Positions 10,269 through 18,520 of a DNA stretch of 64,000 nt are shown here, piece after piece (the first letter of the stretch is position 1; every line of letters starts with the position of its first letter). The position numbers and the translations under genes were made by a program. The DNA is from Roseomonas fluvialis. GTDB taxonomy: Bacteria > Pseudomonadota > Alphaproteobacteria > Acetobacterales > Acetobacteraceae. The notes beneath the pieces are model-generated. The model saw only the letters and a list, made by a program, of their open reading frames with translations. It made no database searches and was not told the DNA's origin. The stretch lies in the NCBI RefSeq assembly GCF_022846615.1, contig NZ_AP025637.1, forward strand, positions 4,737,001 through 4,801,000. The letters run 5' to 3'.

Positions 10269-11852
10269 ATGCCACGCCTGCCCGCACACCGCGCACTGCT
10301 TGCCTGCACAATGATCGCGGCGGGTGCCGCACATGCCTCGGCACAGAACCTCACCATCGGGATCGGCGGGTCGCCCACCTCGCTCGATCCGCATTTCTAC
10401 AACGCCTCGCCGAACATCAGCCTGACGCAGCATATGTTCGACCGGCTGGTCGAAACCGACGCGCAGGCGCGGCTGCGCCCCATGCTCGCGGAATCGTGGC
10501 GCGCTGTGGAACCGACCCTGTGGGAATTCCGATTGCGCGCCGGCGTGAAGTGGCATGACGGGCGCGACCTCACGGCCGACGACGTCGCCTTCACGATCGA
10601 GCGCGTGCCGACCGTGCGCAATTCGCCCGGGACATTCTCCGGGCTGATCCGCGCCATCACGCGCGTCGAGGTGGTGGACCCGCTGACCATCCGCTTCCAC
10701 ACCGCGGCCCCGCATCCGCTGCTGCCGGTCGAACTCGCCTCCATCCAGATCATCTCGCGGCACGCGGGCACGGGGGCGGAGACCGAACAGTACAATGCCG
10801 GCACCGCCGCCATCGGCACCGGGCCGTATCGCCTGGTGTCGTATCGTTCGGGCGACCGCACCGAATTCGCCCGCAACGATGCCTATTGGGCCGGCCCGCA
10901 GCCCTGGGCGCGCGTGTCCTATCGCTTCATCGCCAACGATGCCTCGCGCACAGCCGCACTTCTGGCCGGCGACGTGGACGTGATCGACCAGGTGCCCTCG
11001 ACCGACCTGGCACGGTTGCGCCGCGAACCGCGCGTCAGCCTGTTCGAGATCCAGGGCCTGCGCCTGATCTACATGATCCCGGACTATTCGCGCGCCGAGA
11101 ACCCGTTGTTCGTCACCGACAATGACGGCCGCCCGCTCGCGCGCAACCCGTTCCACGACCTGCGCGTGCGCCGCGCCATGTCGATGGCGATCGACCGCGC
11201 CGCGCTGGCAGAACGCGTCATGGAAGGCACCGCGCGGCCGACCGGCCAGTGGCTGCCGCCGGGGTCCTTCGGCTACAACCCCGACGTGCCGGTGCCCGCC
11301 TACGACCCCGAGGGCGCGCGCCGCCTGCTGGCGGAAGCGGGCTACCCGCAGGGCTTCCGCATCACCGCATCCTGCCCCAACGACCGCTATCCCAACGACG
11401 CGCGCACGTGCCAGGCGCTGGCGCAGATGTGGACGCGCGTCGGAGTCCGTACCGAGGTGCAGGCGCTGCCCTGGGCAAGCTATTCCGCGCGCACCTCGCG
11501 CCAGGAATTCAACATGCGCATGGGCGGCTGGGGCTCGGTGACCGGCGAGGCGTCGTACATGCTCGTCAACATCTTCGGCACCTACGACCGCGAGCGGCGG
11601 CGCGGCGCGTCGAATTCCTCGCGCTTCTCGAACGCCGCGCTGGATACGCTGACCGAACAGGCCGCCGCGACGCTCGATGACGAACGGCGCGAGGTTATGC
11701 TGCGCGAGGCGGTGCGCCTGGTGACCATGGAACACCAGGCGATGATCCCGCTCTACCAGCTCGTCAATTTCTGGGCGACGCGCCGCGGCATCACCTACGA
11801 AGCCCGCATGGACGAACGCACCACGGCGATGGGCGTGCGCCCGGCGCGTTGA
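10269..11852 (+). CDS. ABC transporter substrate-binding protein, family 5, copy 2
   Basis: This is a 527-aa periplasmic binding protein with a signal peptide (MPRLPAHRALLAC...HASAQ, about 25 aa). Its domain is the same family 5 domain as the neighbouring copy 1. Long stretches match, for example VTDNDGRPL, YDPEGARRLLAEAGYPQGF and the ATRRG near the C-terminus. By eye about half of the residues are shared, so this is an old duplication. No permease or ATPase genes accompany it, so it presumably feeds the adjacent transporter with a second ligand. The start is the ATG behind CAGGAG. Confidence 0.88.
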   Translation: MPRLPAHRALLACTMIAAGAAHASAQNLTIGIGGSPTSLDPHFYNASPNISLTQHMFDRLVETDAQARLRPMLAESWRAVEPTLWEFRLRAGVKWHDGRDLTADDVAFTIERVPTVRNSPGTFSGLIRAITRVEVVDPLTIRFHTAAPHPLLPVELASIQIISRHAGTGAETEQYNAGTAAIGTGPYRLVSYRSGDRTEFARNDAYWAGPQPWARVSYRFIANDASRTAALLAGDVDVIDQVPSTDLARLRREPRVSLFEIQGLRLIYMIPDYSRAENPLFVTDNDGRPLARNPFHDLRVRRAMSMAIDRAALAERVMEGTARPTGQWLPPGSFGYNPDVPVPAYDPEGARRLLAEAGYPQGFRITASCPNDRYPNDARTCQALAQMWTRVGVRTEVQALPWASYSARTSRQEFNMRMGGWGSVTGEASYMLVNIFGTYDRERRRGASNSSRFSNAALDTLTEQAAATLDDERREVMLREAVRLVTMEHQAMIPLYQLVNFWATRRGITYEARMDERTTAMGVRPAR

Positions 11853-11859
11853 CCCGCGA

Positions 11860-12180
11860 TCACGCCGGGGTCGCGAGTTTCAACCCGACGATCCCGGCCA
11901 GGATCAAGCCGACGCAGGCGAGGCGGAAGGCCGTGGCCGCCTCGCCGAACAGCAGGATGCCGAGGATGACGGTCCCGACCGTCCCGATCCCCGTCCAGAT
12001 CGCATAGGCGGTGCCGAGCGGCAGCGTCTTCAGCGCCAGGCCCAGCAGGCCGAGGCTGAAGACCATGCTCGCCACCGTCAGCACCGTCGGCATCGGCCGC
12101 GTGAAACCCTGCGTGTATTTCAGCCCGATCGCCCAGCCGATCTCGAGCAGCCCGGCGCCCAGCAGATAGATCCATCCCAT
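11860..12180 (-). CDS. gdx: SMR-family guanidinium exporter (Gdx/SugE)
   Basis: This is a 106-aa four-helix small multidrug resistance protein. The active-site glutamate is in [15 protein letters not shown] (about residue 13). The segments [17 protein letters not shown] and the C-terminal LAGIVGLKL follow the guanidinium-exporting Gdx/SugE subgroup rather than EmrE. It would act as an inner-membrane antiporter exporting guanidinium. I chose the ATG at 12180 (7 nt from GGGGGAG) over the GTG one codon upstream. The riboswitch-like leader directly upstream strengthens the functional call. Confidence 0.92.
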   Translation of the reverse strand: MGWIYLLGAGLLEIGWAIGLKYTQGFTRPMPTVLTVASMVFSLGLLGLALKTLPLGTAYAIWTGIGTVGTVILGILLFGEAATAFRLACVGLILAGIVGLKLATPA

Positions 12181-12183
12181 CAC

Positions 12184-12250
12184 AGGTCTCCCCCTGTGGC
12201 AGGGCCGTCCCCACCGTTGCGCGATGCGCGCCGGGGTCGTCCCCGGCGCG
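12184..12250 (-). ncRNA. guanidine-II (mini-ykkC) riboswitch
   Basis: Read on the minus strand, two hairpins precede gdx. The first (12250-12227) is a perfect 10-bp stem, CGCGCCGGGG closed by the loop ACGA. The second (12215-12198) is a 7-bp stem GGTGGGG/CCCTGCC with two G-U pairs and the loop ACGG. They are 11 nt apart, and the second lies just upstream of the Shine-Dalgarno GGGGGAG (12194-12188). Two hairpins with ACGR loops, the second abutting the ribosome-binding site of a guanidinium exporter, is exactly the described guanidine-II architecture. Ligand binding would free the ribosome-binding site and raise translation. Confidence 0.9.
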
Positions 12251-12258
12251 GGAGTCGT

Positions 12259-13605
12259 TCAGCCCTGGCGCGCCGCCACGAAGCGTTCCAGCCAATGGAT
12301 GGTGTAGTCGCCGGATTGGAATTCGGGGTCGTCCATCACCGCCTGGTGCAGCGGCAGCGTGGTGCGGATGCCGGCCACCACCATCTCGCTCAGCGCACGG
12401 CGCATGCGCCCGATCGCCTCGCGGCGCGACGGCGCATGCACCACCAGCTTCGCCACCAGGCTGTCGTAGTGCGGCGGCACGGTGTAGCCCGAATACAGCG
12501 CGCTATCGACGCGCACGCCCAGGCCACCCGGCGCATGGTAGGTGTTCACGCGCCCCGGGCTGGGGGCGAAGGTGTCGGGATCCTCGGCCGTGATGCGGCA
12601 TTCGATCGCGTGGCCGCTGAAGGCGATGTCCGCCTGCGTGTAGCCGAGCGGTTCGCCCGCCGCGATGCGGATCTGTTCCTTCACCAGGTCGATGCCGCAG
12701 ACCATCTCGGTCACCGGGTGTTCGACCTGCAGGCGGGTGTTCATCTCGATGAAGGCGAACTGACCGTCCTGCCACAGGAATTCCAGCGTGCCGGCATTGC
12801 GGTAGCCGAGCTTCGACAATCCTGCCGTCACGCGTGCGCCCAGCGCATCGCGCTCGGCGCCGGTCAGGACCGGGCTGCCGGCTTCCTCGACCAGCTTCTG
12901 GTGGCGGCGCTGCAGCGAGCAGTCGCGCTCGCCGAAATGCACCACGTTGCCATGGGTGTCGGCCAGCACCTGCAATTCGATATGCCGCGGGCGGTCGAGG
13001 TATTTTTCCAGGTACACGCTATCGTCGCCGAAGGCGGCCTTGGCCTCGCCGCGTGCGACGCGCCAGGCTTCCTCGAGCTCGTCGGCGGACCGCGCCACCT
13101 TCATGCCACGCCCGCCGCCACCGGCGGCCGCCTTGATCAGCACCGGGTATTTCACCTGCTCGGCGACCGCGCGCGCTTCCTCGAAGGTGTCGAGCGCCCC
13201 CATCGACCCCGGCACCAGCGGCACATCGAGCCGCCGCATCGCATCCTTCGCGGCGATCTTGTCGCCCATCATGCGGATGTGGTCCGGCGACGGGCCGATG
13301 AACTTCAGCCCATGCGCCTCGACCATCTCGGCGAAGCGGGCGTTCTCGCTCAGGAAGCCGTAGCCCGGATGCACCGCGTCTGCGCCGGTGATGGTCGCGG
13401 CCGACAGGATCGCCGCGACGTTCAGATAGCTGTCGCGCGCCGCCGGCGGGCCGATGCACACGCTCTCGTCGGCCAGGCGAACATGCATCGCCGTGGCATC
13501 GGCGGTGGAATGCACGGCCACGGTGCGGATGCCCATCTCCTGGCAGGCACGATGGACACGGAGCGCGATCTCGCCGCGATTGGCGATCAGCACCTTGCCG
13601 AACAT
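12259..13605 (-). CDS. accC: acetyl-CoA carboxylase, biotin carboxylase subunit
   Basis: This 448-aa ATP-grasp enzyme carboxylates the biotin on AccB, the first half-reaction of malonyl-CoA synthesis. It begins MFGKVLIANRGEIALRV, the family N-terminus. It contains the glycine-rich ATP loop AAGGGGRGMK and the catalytic/metal segment IEMNTRLQVEHPVTE. I chose the ATG at 13605 because family members start at this methionine. A TTG four codons upstream is the alternative. It lies 13 bp downstream of accB on the same strand. Confidence 0.96.
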   Translation of the reverse strand: MFGKVLIANRGEIALRVHRACQEMGIRTVAVHSTADATAMHVRLADESVCIGPPAARDSYLNVAAILSAATITGADAVHPGYGFLSENARFAEMVEAHGLKFIGPSPDHIRMMGDKIAAKDAMRRLDVPLVPGSMGALDTFEEARAVAEQVKYPVLIKAAAGGGGRGMKVARSADELEEAWRVARGEAKAAFGDDSVYLEKYLDRPRHIELQVLADTHGNVVHFGERDCSLQRRHQKLVEEAGSPVLTGAERDALGARVTAGLSKLGYRNAGTLEFLWQDGQFAFIEMNTRLQVEHPVTEMVCGIDLVKEQIRIAAGEPLGYTQADIAFSGHAIECRITAEDPDTFAPSPGRVNTYHAPGGLGVRVDSALYSGYTVPPHYDSLVAKLVVHAPSRREAIGRMRRALSEMVVAGIRTTLPLHQAVMDDPEFQSGDYTIHWLERFVAARQG

Positions 13606-13618
13606 GGGATAGGACAAC

Positions 13619-14083
13619 CTATTCGACGATCATCAGCGGCTCGCCGTATTCGACCGGCGTGCCACTCTCGACCAGGATGCGCGTGACGGTGCCCGCGCGC
13701 GTCGCCTTGATCTGGTTGTAGGTCTTCATCGCTTCGATCAGCAGCAGCGTCTGGCCTTGCGCGACCTTCGATCCCACGGTCACGAAGGGCGCCGCACCCG
13801 GTTCGGGCGACATGTAGGCCACGCCCACCATGGGGCTGGTCACGGCGCCGGGGTGGTCGGCGTCCAGCGCCTCGGCAACGATCGCGGCTGCGGCAGGCGC
13901 GGCCGCGGCCGGCGCGGTCACGGTCACCTGCGTTGCCGCCGGCGCCGCGATGATCGACTGGCGCACCACGCGCAGCCGCGCATCCTTGTCCACCAGTTCG
14001 ATCTCGGTGAGGTCCGTCTCGCGCAGGATTTGCGCCAGCTCGCGGATCGCGGCGGCGTCGAATTGGATGAAGTTGCCCATCAT
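13619..14083 (-). CDS. accB: acetyl-CoA carboxylase biotin carboxyl carrier protein
   Basis: This 154-aa carrier has an N-terminal helix region (1-45), a flexible Ala/Pro/Thr linker (46-75) and a C-terminal biotinyl domain. The biotin-accepting lysine is Lys120 in IEAMKTYNQ, which has Thr-Tyr-Asn rather than the classical Met-Asn after AMK, as is common in alphaproteobacteria. The ATG at 14083 overlaps the aroQ stop (ATGA). AccB carries carboxybiotin from AccC to the carboxyltransferase AccAD, whose genes are not in this window. Confidence 0.95.
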   Translation of the reverse strand: MMGNFIQFDAAAIRELAQILRETDLTEIELVDKDARLRVVRQSIIAAPAATQVTVTAPAAAAPAAAAIVAEALDADHPGAVTSPMVGVAYMSPEPGAAPFVTVGSKVAQGQTLLLIEAMKTYNQIKATRAGTVTRILVESGTPVEYGEPLMIVE

Positions 14084-14532
14084 TCCCCGTCCTGCTCGAC
14101 CAGGTCCGCCATCGCGCGCATGGCCAGCGCGTAGCCCTGCACGCCCAGCCCGCAGATCACGCCCACGGCCGCCTTCGAGATGAAGCTGTGGTGCCGGAAC
14201 TCCTCCCGGCGGTGGATATTGGTAATGTGTACCTCGATCACCGGCAGCCCGACCGCCAGCAGCGCGTCCATCGTCGCGATCGACGTGGTGGTGTAGCCGG
14301 CCGGGTTGATAATGATGCCCGCCGCGCGGCCGCGGCATTCCTGGACCCAGGTCACCAATTCGCCTTCCGAATTGGTCTGGCGGAAGTCGATCGCCAGGCC
14401 GAACTCCTCGGCGGTCTCGGCGCAGAGCGCCTCCACGTCGTCCAGCGTCGCGGACCCGTACTTCTCAGGTTCGCGGATGCCGAGCATGTTGAGGTTCGGG
14501 CCGTTCAGCACGGCGATCAGGGGCGGGTTCAC
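14080..14532 (-). CDS. aroQ: type II 3-dehydroquinate dehydratase
   Basis: This 150-aa cytoplasmic enzyme catalyses the third step of the shikimate pathway. Family segments are [18 protein letters not shown] (the Tyr is catalytic), [25 protein letters not shown], and [20 protein letters not shown] with the catalytic His. I use the GTG at 14532, which gives a family-length protein. A TTG six codons upstream would only add a non-conserved extension. The order aroQ-accB-accC is a widespread bacterial arrangement, and the ATGA overlap shows coupling. Confidence 0.94.
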   Translation of the reverse strand: MNPPLIAVLNGPNLNMLGIREPEKYGSATLDDVEALCAETAEEFGLAIDFRQTNSEGELVTWVQECRGRAAGIIINPAGYTTTSIATMDALLAVGLPVIEVHITNIHRREEFRHHSFISKAAVGVICGLGVQGYALAMRAMADLVEQDGE

Positions 14533-14660
14533 GGGCGTTTCCCGGTGCAAGGGCCGGATGGGCTAGCACGGGGGCTTTCCGGGGGGCAAGCGGGCGCCCC
14601 CCAGCCATGCGCCCACGTGCCTTGCGGCCCCCCCCCGCCTTCGCCACATTCCGCGGAAGC

Positions 14661-14873
14661 ATGACCAGCCGCATCGCCATCACCGTGAACGGGGAAGCCC
14701 GCGACATCGCCCCGGGCGACACCGTCGCCGCCTTGCTGCGCGCCATCGGCCTCGACACCCGCAAGGTCGCGGTCGAGCGCAACGAGGAAATCGTGCCGCG
14801 CTCCACCTACGACAGCGTGGCGCTCGGCCCGGGCGACCGGCTCGAGATCGTGCACTTCATCGGCGGAGGCTGA
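14661..14873 (+). CDS. thiS: sulfur carrier protein ThiS
   Basis: This is a 70-aa ubiquitin-like protein ending in the di-glycine tail (HFIGGG) that is thiocarboxylated and donates sulfur for the thiazole ring of thiamine. The N-terminus [10 protein letters not shown] and the middle segment [11 protein letters not shown] are family-typical. The ATG at 14661 gives the expected length. A frame extension upstream lacks family sequence. thiG follows after 2 bp. I looked for a TPP riboswitch in the 128 bp between aroQ and thiS and did not find its conserved core. Confidence 0.94.
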   Translation: MTSRIAITVNGEARDIAPGDTVAALLRAIGLDTRKVAVERNEEIVPRSTYDSVALGPGDRLEIVHFIGGG

Positions 14874-14875
14874 CC

Positions 14876-15667
14876 ATGGACACCACCCCCGTCGCGGACG
14901 ACTCCTGGGAGGTCGCGGGCCGGCGCTTCCGGTCCCGTCTGATCGTGGGCACCGGGCGGTACAAGTCGCTCGAGGAAACCGCGGCCGCGATCGAAGCCTC
15001 GGGCGCCGAGATCGTCACCGTCGCCGTGCGCCGGGTGAACCTGTCCGATCCTTCGGCGCCCATGCTGCAGGATTTCGTGCCCCCCACGCGCTACACCTAC
15101 CTGCCCAACACCGCCGGCTGCCACACCGCGAACGACGCCGTGCGCACGCTGCGCCTGGCGCGCGAGGCGGGCGGGTGGAACCTGGTGAAGCTGGAGGTGC
15201 TCGGCCCGCCGCCTTTCCTCTACCCGGACATGGAAGGCACGCTGGAGGCCGCGAAGGCGCTGATCGCCGATGGGTTCGAGGTGATGGTCTATTGCGCCGA
15301 CGACCCCGTGGCCGCGCGCAAGCTGGAAGACCTCGGCTGCGTGGCGATCATGCCGCTGGGTGCGCCGATCGGCTCGGGGCTGGGGCTGACCAACCCCTTC
15401 ATGATCCGGTCGATCAAGCAGCAGGCGAAGGTCCCGGTGCTGGTCGATGCGGGCATCGGCACAGCGTCGGATGCGGCGAAGGCCATGGAACTGGGCTGCG
15501 ATGCGGTGCTGCTGAATTCCGCGATTGCCCATGCCCGCGACCCGGTCCGCATGGCGTTGGCGATGAAGGCGGCGGTCGAGGCCGGGCGGAATGCGTTCCT
15601 CGCGGGGCGGATGCCGGTGAACTACCAGGCGGATGCGTCGAGCCCGATGAGCGGGCTGATCCGGTAG
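14876..15667 (+). CDS. thiG: thiazole synthase
   Basis: This is a 263-aa (beta/alpha)8 barrel enzyme. It condenses 1-deoxy-D-xylulose 5-phosphate, dehydroglycine and ThiS thiocarboxylate to the thiazole phosphate. The Schiff-base lysine is Lys105 in [10 protein letters not shown]. The phosphate-binding elements [11 protein letters not shown] and [11 protein letters not shown] are intact, as is the C-terminal [17 protein letters not shown]. Its 3' part (15511-15589) is repeated in decayed form about 800 bp downstream. Confidence 0.95.
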   Translation: MDTTPVADDSWEVAGRRFRSRLIVGTGRYKSLEETAAAIEASGAEIVTVAVRRVNLSDPSAPMLQDFVPPTRYTYLPNTAGCHTANDAVRTLRLAREAGGWNLVKLEVLGPPPFLYPDMEGTLEAAKALIADGFEVMVYCADDPVAARKLEDLGCVAIMPLGAPIGSGLGLTNPFMIRSIKQQAKVPVLVDAGIGTASDAAKAMELGCDAVLLNSAIAHARDPVRMALAMKAAVEAGRNAFLAGRMPVNYQADASSPMSGLIR

Positions 15668-15746
15668 CAGCGCGCGCTTCATGTTGGCGCCCACGGTCGC
15701 GGCTGCTTTACGTTAGTCGCCGGCGACCCTCTGTCAGAGCCGGGAA

Positions 15747-15857
15747 ATGAGCGGTTGGGCCGCGCAGTGGCGCGAACGGTTTGAAGAGGGGCTTCAGCTT
15801 GGTCGAGCGCTGGACTTCTTGTGGCGCTTATTTCATTCTTCTTCCGGCTTGATGTGA
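15747..15857 (+). CDS. possible 36-aa amphipathic small protein
   Basis: The ATG at 15747, behind GCCGGGAA, opens a 36-codon frame ending in TGA at 15855. The product (WAAQWRERFEEGLQLGRALD... ) would be one strongly amphipathic helix with a Trp-rich, acidic start. It overlaps the start of the membrane-protein frame at 15821 in another phase. It could be an independent small protein, a leader, or the front of a frameshifted gene. It lies in the AT-rich insert between the two thiG 3' ends. Coding status is uncertain. Confidence 0.3.
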   Translation: MSGWAAQWRERFEEGLQLGRALDFLWRLFHSSSGLM

Positions 15858-16258
15858 TATTGTTTGATGCTCGATCGAGTCCCTATGGTGGGCTTCTGTT
15901 TTTCTTAACGGTCTATTTTTTGTTTGCGATTGTGCCAGGTCTAATAATGACGGTCCTGGCGTATCGGACGCTGCGCCTCGCCGGCGGGGATCGGGTGGCG
16001 CGGGCCCGCTGGAACGGTACGCACCCGGGCAATCCTTTCGCGTCAGCCGAGTCACGTCAGTTGGGGGGTATTTTCCTTCTGTTTGTTGGGCTTTCCGCGC
16101 TGCTCGCGTCAGTCAGCATTGCCAGCTACGTGGGTCCGCACGGTGGTCGGGGCATGCCGTACAGTCTCATCCTCATGATCCTGGCGGTATGTGTGACATT
16201 GGCAGTCGCCATCTGGCGTGAGTTGTGGATGCGCGAACGGCGCAACGGCAGGGACTGA
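15821..16258 (+). CDS. hypothetical membrane protein of foreign base composition
   Basis: This is a 145-aa protein with a GTG start and two to three hydrophobic segments (about 22-50, 78-100, 113-132). It ends in a basic tail, WRELWMRERRNGRD. I do not recognise a family. The first 150 bases are much more AT-rich than anything else in the window, with codons (ATT, TTT, TTA, ATA) that neighbours avoid. This points to recent acquisition. It sits alone between thiG and a decayed copy of the thiG 3' end. Confidence 0.55.
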   Translation: MALISFFFRLDVILFDARSSPYGGLLFFLTVYFLFAIVPGLIMTVLAYRTLRLAGGDRVARARWNGTHPGNPFASAESRQLGGIFLLFVGLSALLASVSIASYVGPHGGRGMPYSLILMILAVCVTLAVAIWRELWMRERRNGRD

Positions 16259-16318
16259 GCCCTCCCGCGTCGCCTCGCCGTATTCGGTTGTATCCACGTC
16301 ATCTCATCCCGTGACCAA

Positions 16319-16396
16319 GCCGAATACCGCGATCGCTTAAGCCTGCGACCCGGTGCGCATGGTATTCGCGATGAAGGGGGCGTCGAGGCCGGGCGA
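16319..16396 (+). pseudogene. decayed duplicate of the thiG 3' region
   Basis: These 78 bp align with thiG 15511-15589 at roughly 80% identity by eye, including the exact block GCGACCCGGT, then CGCATGG, CGATGAAGG and CGTCGAGGCCGGGCG. The copy has an in-frame TAA (at GCTTAAGCC) and a one-base deletion, so it is not functional. It marks the right edge of the insert that starts after the intact thiG stop at 15667. Confidence 0.75.
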
Positions 16397-16528
16397 AGTT
16401 GTCCGAGGACATGCAGCACGGCTTCACCTGGCGCTTCCACGACGCGCCCCCGTTGGCTCGCGCAATCGTTCCGCGACGTCCGCGGTTCGTGCTCAGATGC
16501 CGGGTATGCCGCGCCGGGAGAGAGCGCC

Positions 16529-16966
16529 ATGCTGCGCAACTTCGACCACCTGACCATCGTCGTGCGCGATCTCGACCGCGCCCGCGCCTTCTTCGCCGTG
16601 CTCGGCTTCCGCAAAGCCATCGCCGTGGTGATCAAGGGCGAGCCCTTCGACACCTACATGGGCGTGCCCGGCATCGAGGCCGACCACGTCACCCTGGTGC
16701 TGGAGAACGTCATGCCGCGCACCGAGATCCAGCTGCTGCACTACCGCCACCCGGACCCGGTGCCCGACCCGCAGATCCGCAACCTCGCGAAGCTCGGCAT
16801 GAACCACATCTGCTTCGCGGTGGACGATGTAGCGGAGGAGGTCGCGAAGCTGGAAGCCGCCGGCTTCAAGACCCGCAATGCCATCATGGATTTCCACGCC
16901 CGCAAGCTGGTCTTCATCGACGGGCCCGAGGGCGTCACCGTCGAACTCGCGGAATGGCACGGCTGA
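16529..16966 (+). CDS. VOC (glyoxalase/dioxygenase superfamily) protein
   Basis: This is a 145-aa protein of two beta-alpha-beta-beta-beta modules. A complete metal-ligand set is visible: His7 (NFDHLTI), Glu66 (RTEIQLL), His93 (MNHICFAV) and Glu139 (TVELAEW). This suggests a Mn, Ni, Zn or Fe enzyme such as a glyoxalase I-like isomerase, epimerase or ring-cleavage dioxygenase. The substrate cannot be told from sequence. The start is an ATG behind GGGAGAGAG. It is monocistronic and converges with aat, 10 bp away. Confidence 0.85.
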   Translation: MLRNFDHLTIVVRDLDRARAFFAVLGFRKAIAVVIKGEPFDTYMGVPGIEADHVTLVLENVMPRTEIQLLHYRHPDPVPDPQIRNLAKLGMNHICFAVDDVAEEVAKLEAAGFKTRNAIMDFHARKLVFIDGPEGVTVELAEWHG

Positions 16967-16976
16967 CCACCGCGCC

Positions 16977-17642
16977 TCAGCCGCCCTCGCGCAGCGCCCG
17001 GATCTCCTCCGCCACCACCTCCCCCGGCATCTCGGCATGCCAGCGCGCGGGCACCTCAAGCGCATCGGCCAGCCGCCGCTTGTACTCGGCCTTCGGGATC
17101 TCCAGCGCACCGAAGCGCGCCAGGTGGGTGGTCAGGAACTGCGTGTCCAGCAGCACGAAGCCGCACAGCCGCAGCCGTGCCACCAGGTGCACCAGCGCGA
17201 CCTTCGACGCATCCGTCACGCGCGAAAACATGCTCTCCCCGAAGAAGGCGCCACCGAGGGCCACGCCGTACAACCCGCCGACCAGCCGCCCATCCTGCCA
17301 GGTCTCGACCGAATGGGCCGCGTGGCGTTCGTGCAGCGCGCCGAACAGCGATTCGATCTGGGGGTTGATCCAGGTGTCCATCCGGCCGGGGGCAGGTTCG
17401 GCGCAGCCACGGATCACGCCCATGAAGTCGCGGTCAGCGCTGACCGTGAAGCGCGCCGACAGCGCCGTGCGCCGCAGCCGCCGTGGCAGATGGAAGCCCT
17501 CGTCGATCGGCAGCACGCCACGCAAGGCGGGGTCGAGCCAATACAGGCGGTCCGACTGCCGGCTCTCGGCCATCGGGAACACCCCAGCGCCATAGGCGCG
17601 GAGCAGCAGGTCGGGCGTGACCTCGAGCTGGCGGCGGCTCAT
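16977..17642 (-). CDS. aat: leucyl/phenylalanyl-tRNA-protein transferase
   Basis: This 221-aa cytoplasmic enzyme transfers Leu or Phe from tRNA to N-terminal Arg/Lys of proteins, marking them for ClpAP through the N-end rule. Family segments are [58 protein letters not shown] and [16 protein letters not shown]. The ATG at 17642 fits the family start ([17 protein letters not shown]). The upstream extension of the frame is non-homologous. The adjacent Lrp-type gene on the same strand is 32 bp upstream. Confidence 0.94.
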   Translation of the reverse strand: MSRRQLEVTPDLLLRAYGAGVFPMAESRQSDRLYWLDPALRGVLPIDEGFHLPRRLRRTALSARFTVSADRDFMGVIRGCAEPAPGRMDTWINPQIESLFGALHERHAAHSVETWQDGRLVGGLYGVALGGAFFGESMFSRVTDASKVALVHLVARLRLCGFVLLDTQFLTTHLARFGALEIPKAEYKRRLADALEVPARWHAEMPGEVVAEEIRALREGG

Positions 17643-17674
17643 GCACGTAGCCTGCACCAGCAGGCCGCCCCGCG

Positions 17675-18142
17675 TCACTCTTCGTCGTCGTCCGCCGGTG
17701 CCACGGGCAGGATGGCAGTTTCCTTGAGCGTGGCCAGGGCCAGCACCGTTTCGCTGCGTTCCACGCCGCGGCGACGCAACTCGCCGGAGACGAACGCTTC
17801 GAGCTCCACCAGCCCGGCCACCCGCAGCTTCAGCATGTAAGACCACGCACCGGAGACGGCATGGCATTCCAGCACCGATTCATGCGGCAGCAGTGCCTCG
17901 CGGAACTTTGCGTCGGCGGTGGTCGGCCGCAGCGCGACGAAAACCCAGGCGAGCAGCGGGCACCCCACGGCCGCGGGGGCGAGATCGGCACGCCAGCCGC
18001 GGATGGTGCCGCGTTCCTCGAGCCGCTTCACCCGTTCCGCGGTGGCGGAGACGGAAAGCCCGGCGACCTTGGCGAGCTCCGCAAGGCCTGCAGCCCCGTC
18101 ATGCTGCAGCGCGACCAATATGTTCCGGTCTATGCTGTCCAT
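17675..18142 (-). CDS. Lrp/AsnC-family transcriptional regulator
   Basis: This is a 155-aa regulator. An N-terminal winged helix-turn-helix (about 4-50, [26 protein letters not shown]) is followed by the RAM/AsnC effector domain (about 65-140, ending [11 protein letters not shown]). Lrp-type proteins bind amino acids and form octamers or hexadecamers. The ligand here is unknown. The gene lies between aat and the decarboxylase gene on the same strand, separated from the latter by about 500 bp of repeats. A regulatory link to amino-acid or ornithine metabolism is only a guess. Confidence 0.88.
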   Translation of the reverse strand: MDSIDRNILVALQHDGAAGLAELAKVAGLSVSATAERVKRLEERGTIRGWRADLAPAAVGCPLLAWVFVALRPTTADAKFREALLPHESVLECHAVSGAWSYMLKLRVAGLVELEAFVSGELRRRGVERSETVLALATLKETAILPVAPADDDEE

Positions 18143-18235
18143 GACCGCACCTTATGCGGCGCACGGGATTGTGGGAAGGAAAAATGTCGGGCGAAGTCGC
18201 TGATGCCGCACCGCCTGCCGGCGTCGCGCCCGCCG

Positions 18236-18290
18236 TGGCTGCGGTAAGGGTCGCTGAGGCCAAGCCGCGCAATTGCGGCGCGAGCCCGCG
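18236..18290. repeat. degenerate partial repeat copy
   Basis: GAGGCCAAG followed by the palindrome CCGC-GCAATT-GCGG resembles the last hairpin of the intergenic repeat. The rest of the unit is not recognisable. It lies within the 502-bp gap 18143-18644, which I see as repeat sequence with no gene. Confidence 0.35.
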
Positions 18291-18390
18291 GCGGCGGACC
18301 TCGCCCAGACCGTCAGCGTCGTCTGGCAGCACATGCATGTCGCACATCCCAGCCGCCGAAAGCCGCCCTCGGCACCCGAGGGCTCCACAA

Positions 18391-18515
18391 CGGATCGCGC
18401 AGCGATCCGCGCGCGCAAAGCGCGACCGCGCCCAGACCATCAGCCGCAGCCAGCGCAGCAGCGCTTGGCGCGAAGCCAAGGGCCGCGGATGCGGCCCGCC
18501 TGGCGTCTGAGGGCC
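18391..18515 (+). repeat. structured intergenic repeat, copy C
   Basis: Hairpin CGGATCGC-GCA-GCGATCCG (18391-18409) is followed by GCGCGCAAAGCGCG, the conserved ACCGCGCCCAGACCATCAG, GCGCGAAGCCAAG, hairpin GGCCGC-GGAT-GCGGCC (18481-18496) and the tail GGCGTCTGAGGGCC. It stands directly before copy D in the same orientation. Both lie downstream of the decarboxylase gene. Confidence 0.65.
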
Positions 18516-18520
18516 GCAAA

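Noticed and set aside
14551-14660. TPP riboswitch upstream of thiS
   Set aside because: The conserved CTGAGA and ACCTGA-type cores are absent. Only a G/C-rich hairpin near 14580-14602 is seen.
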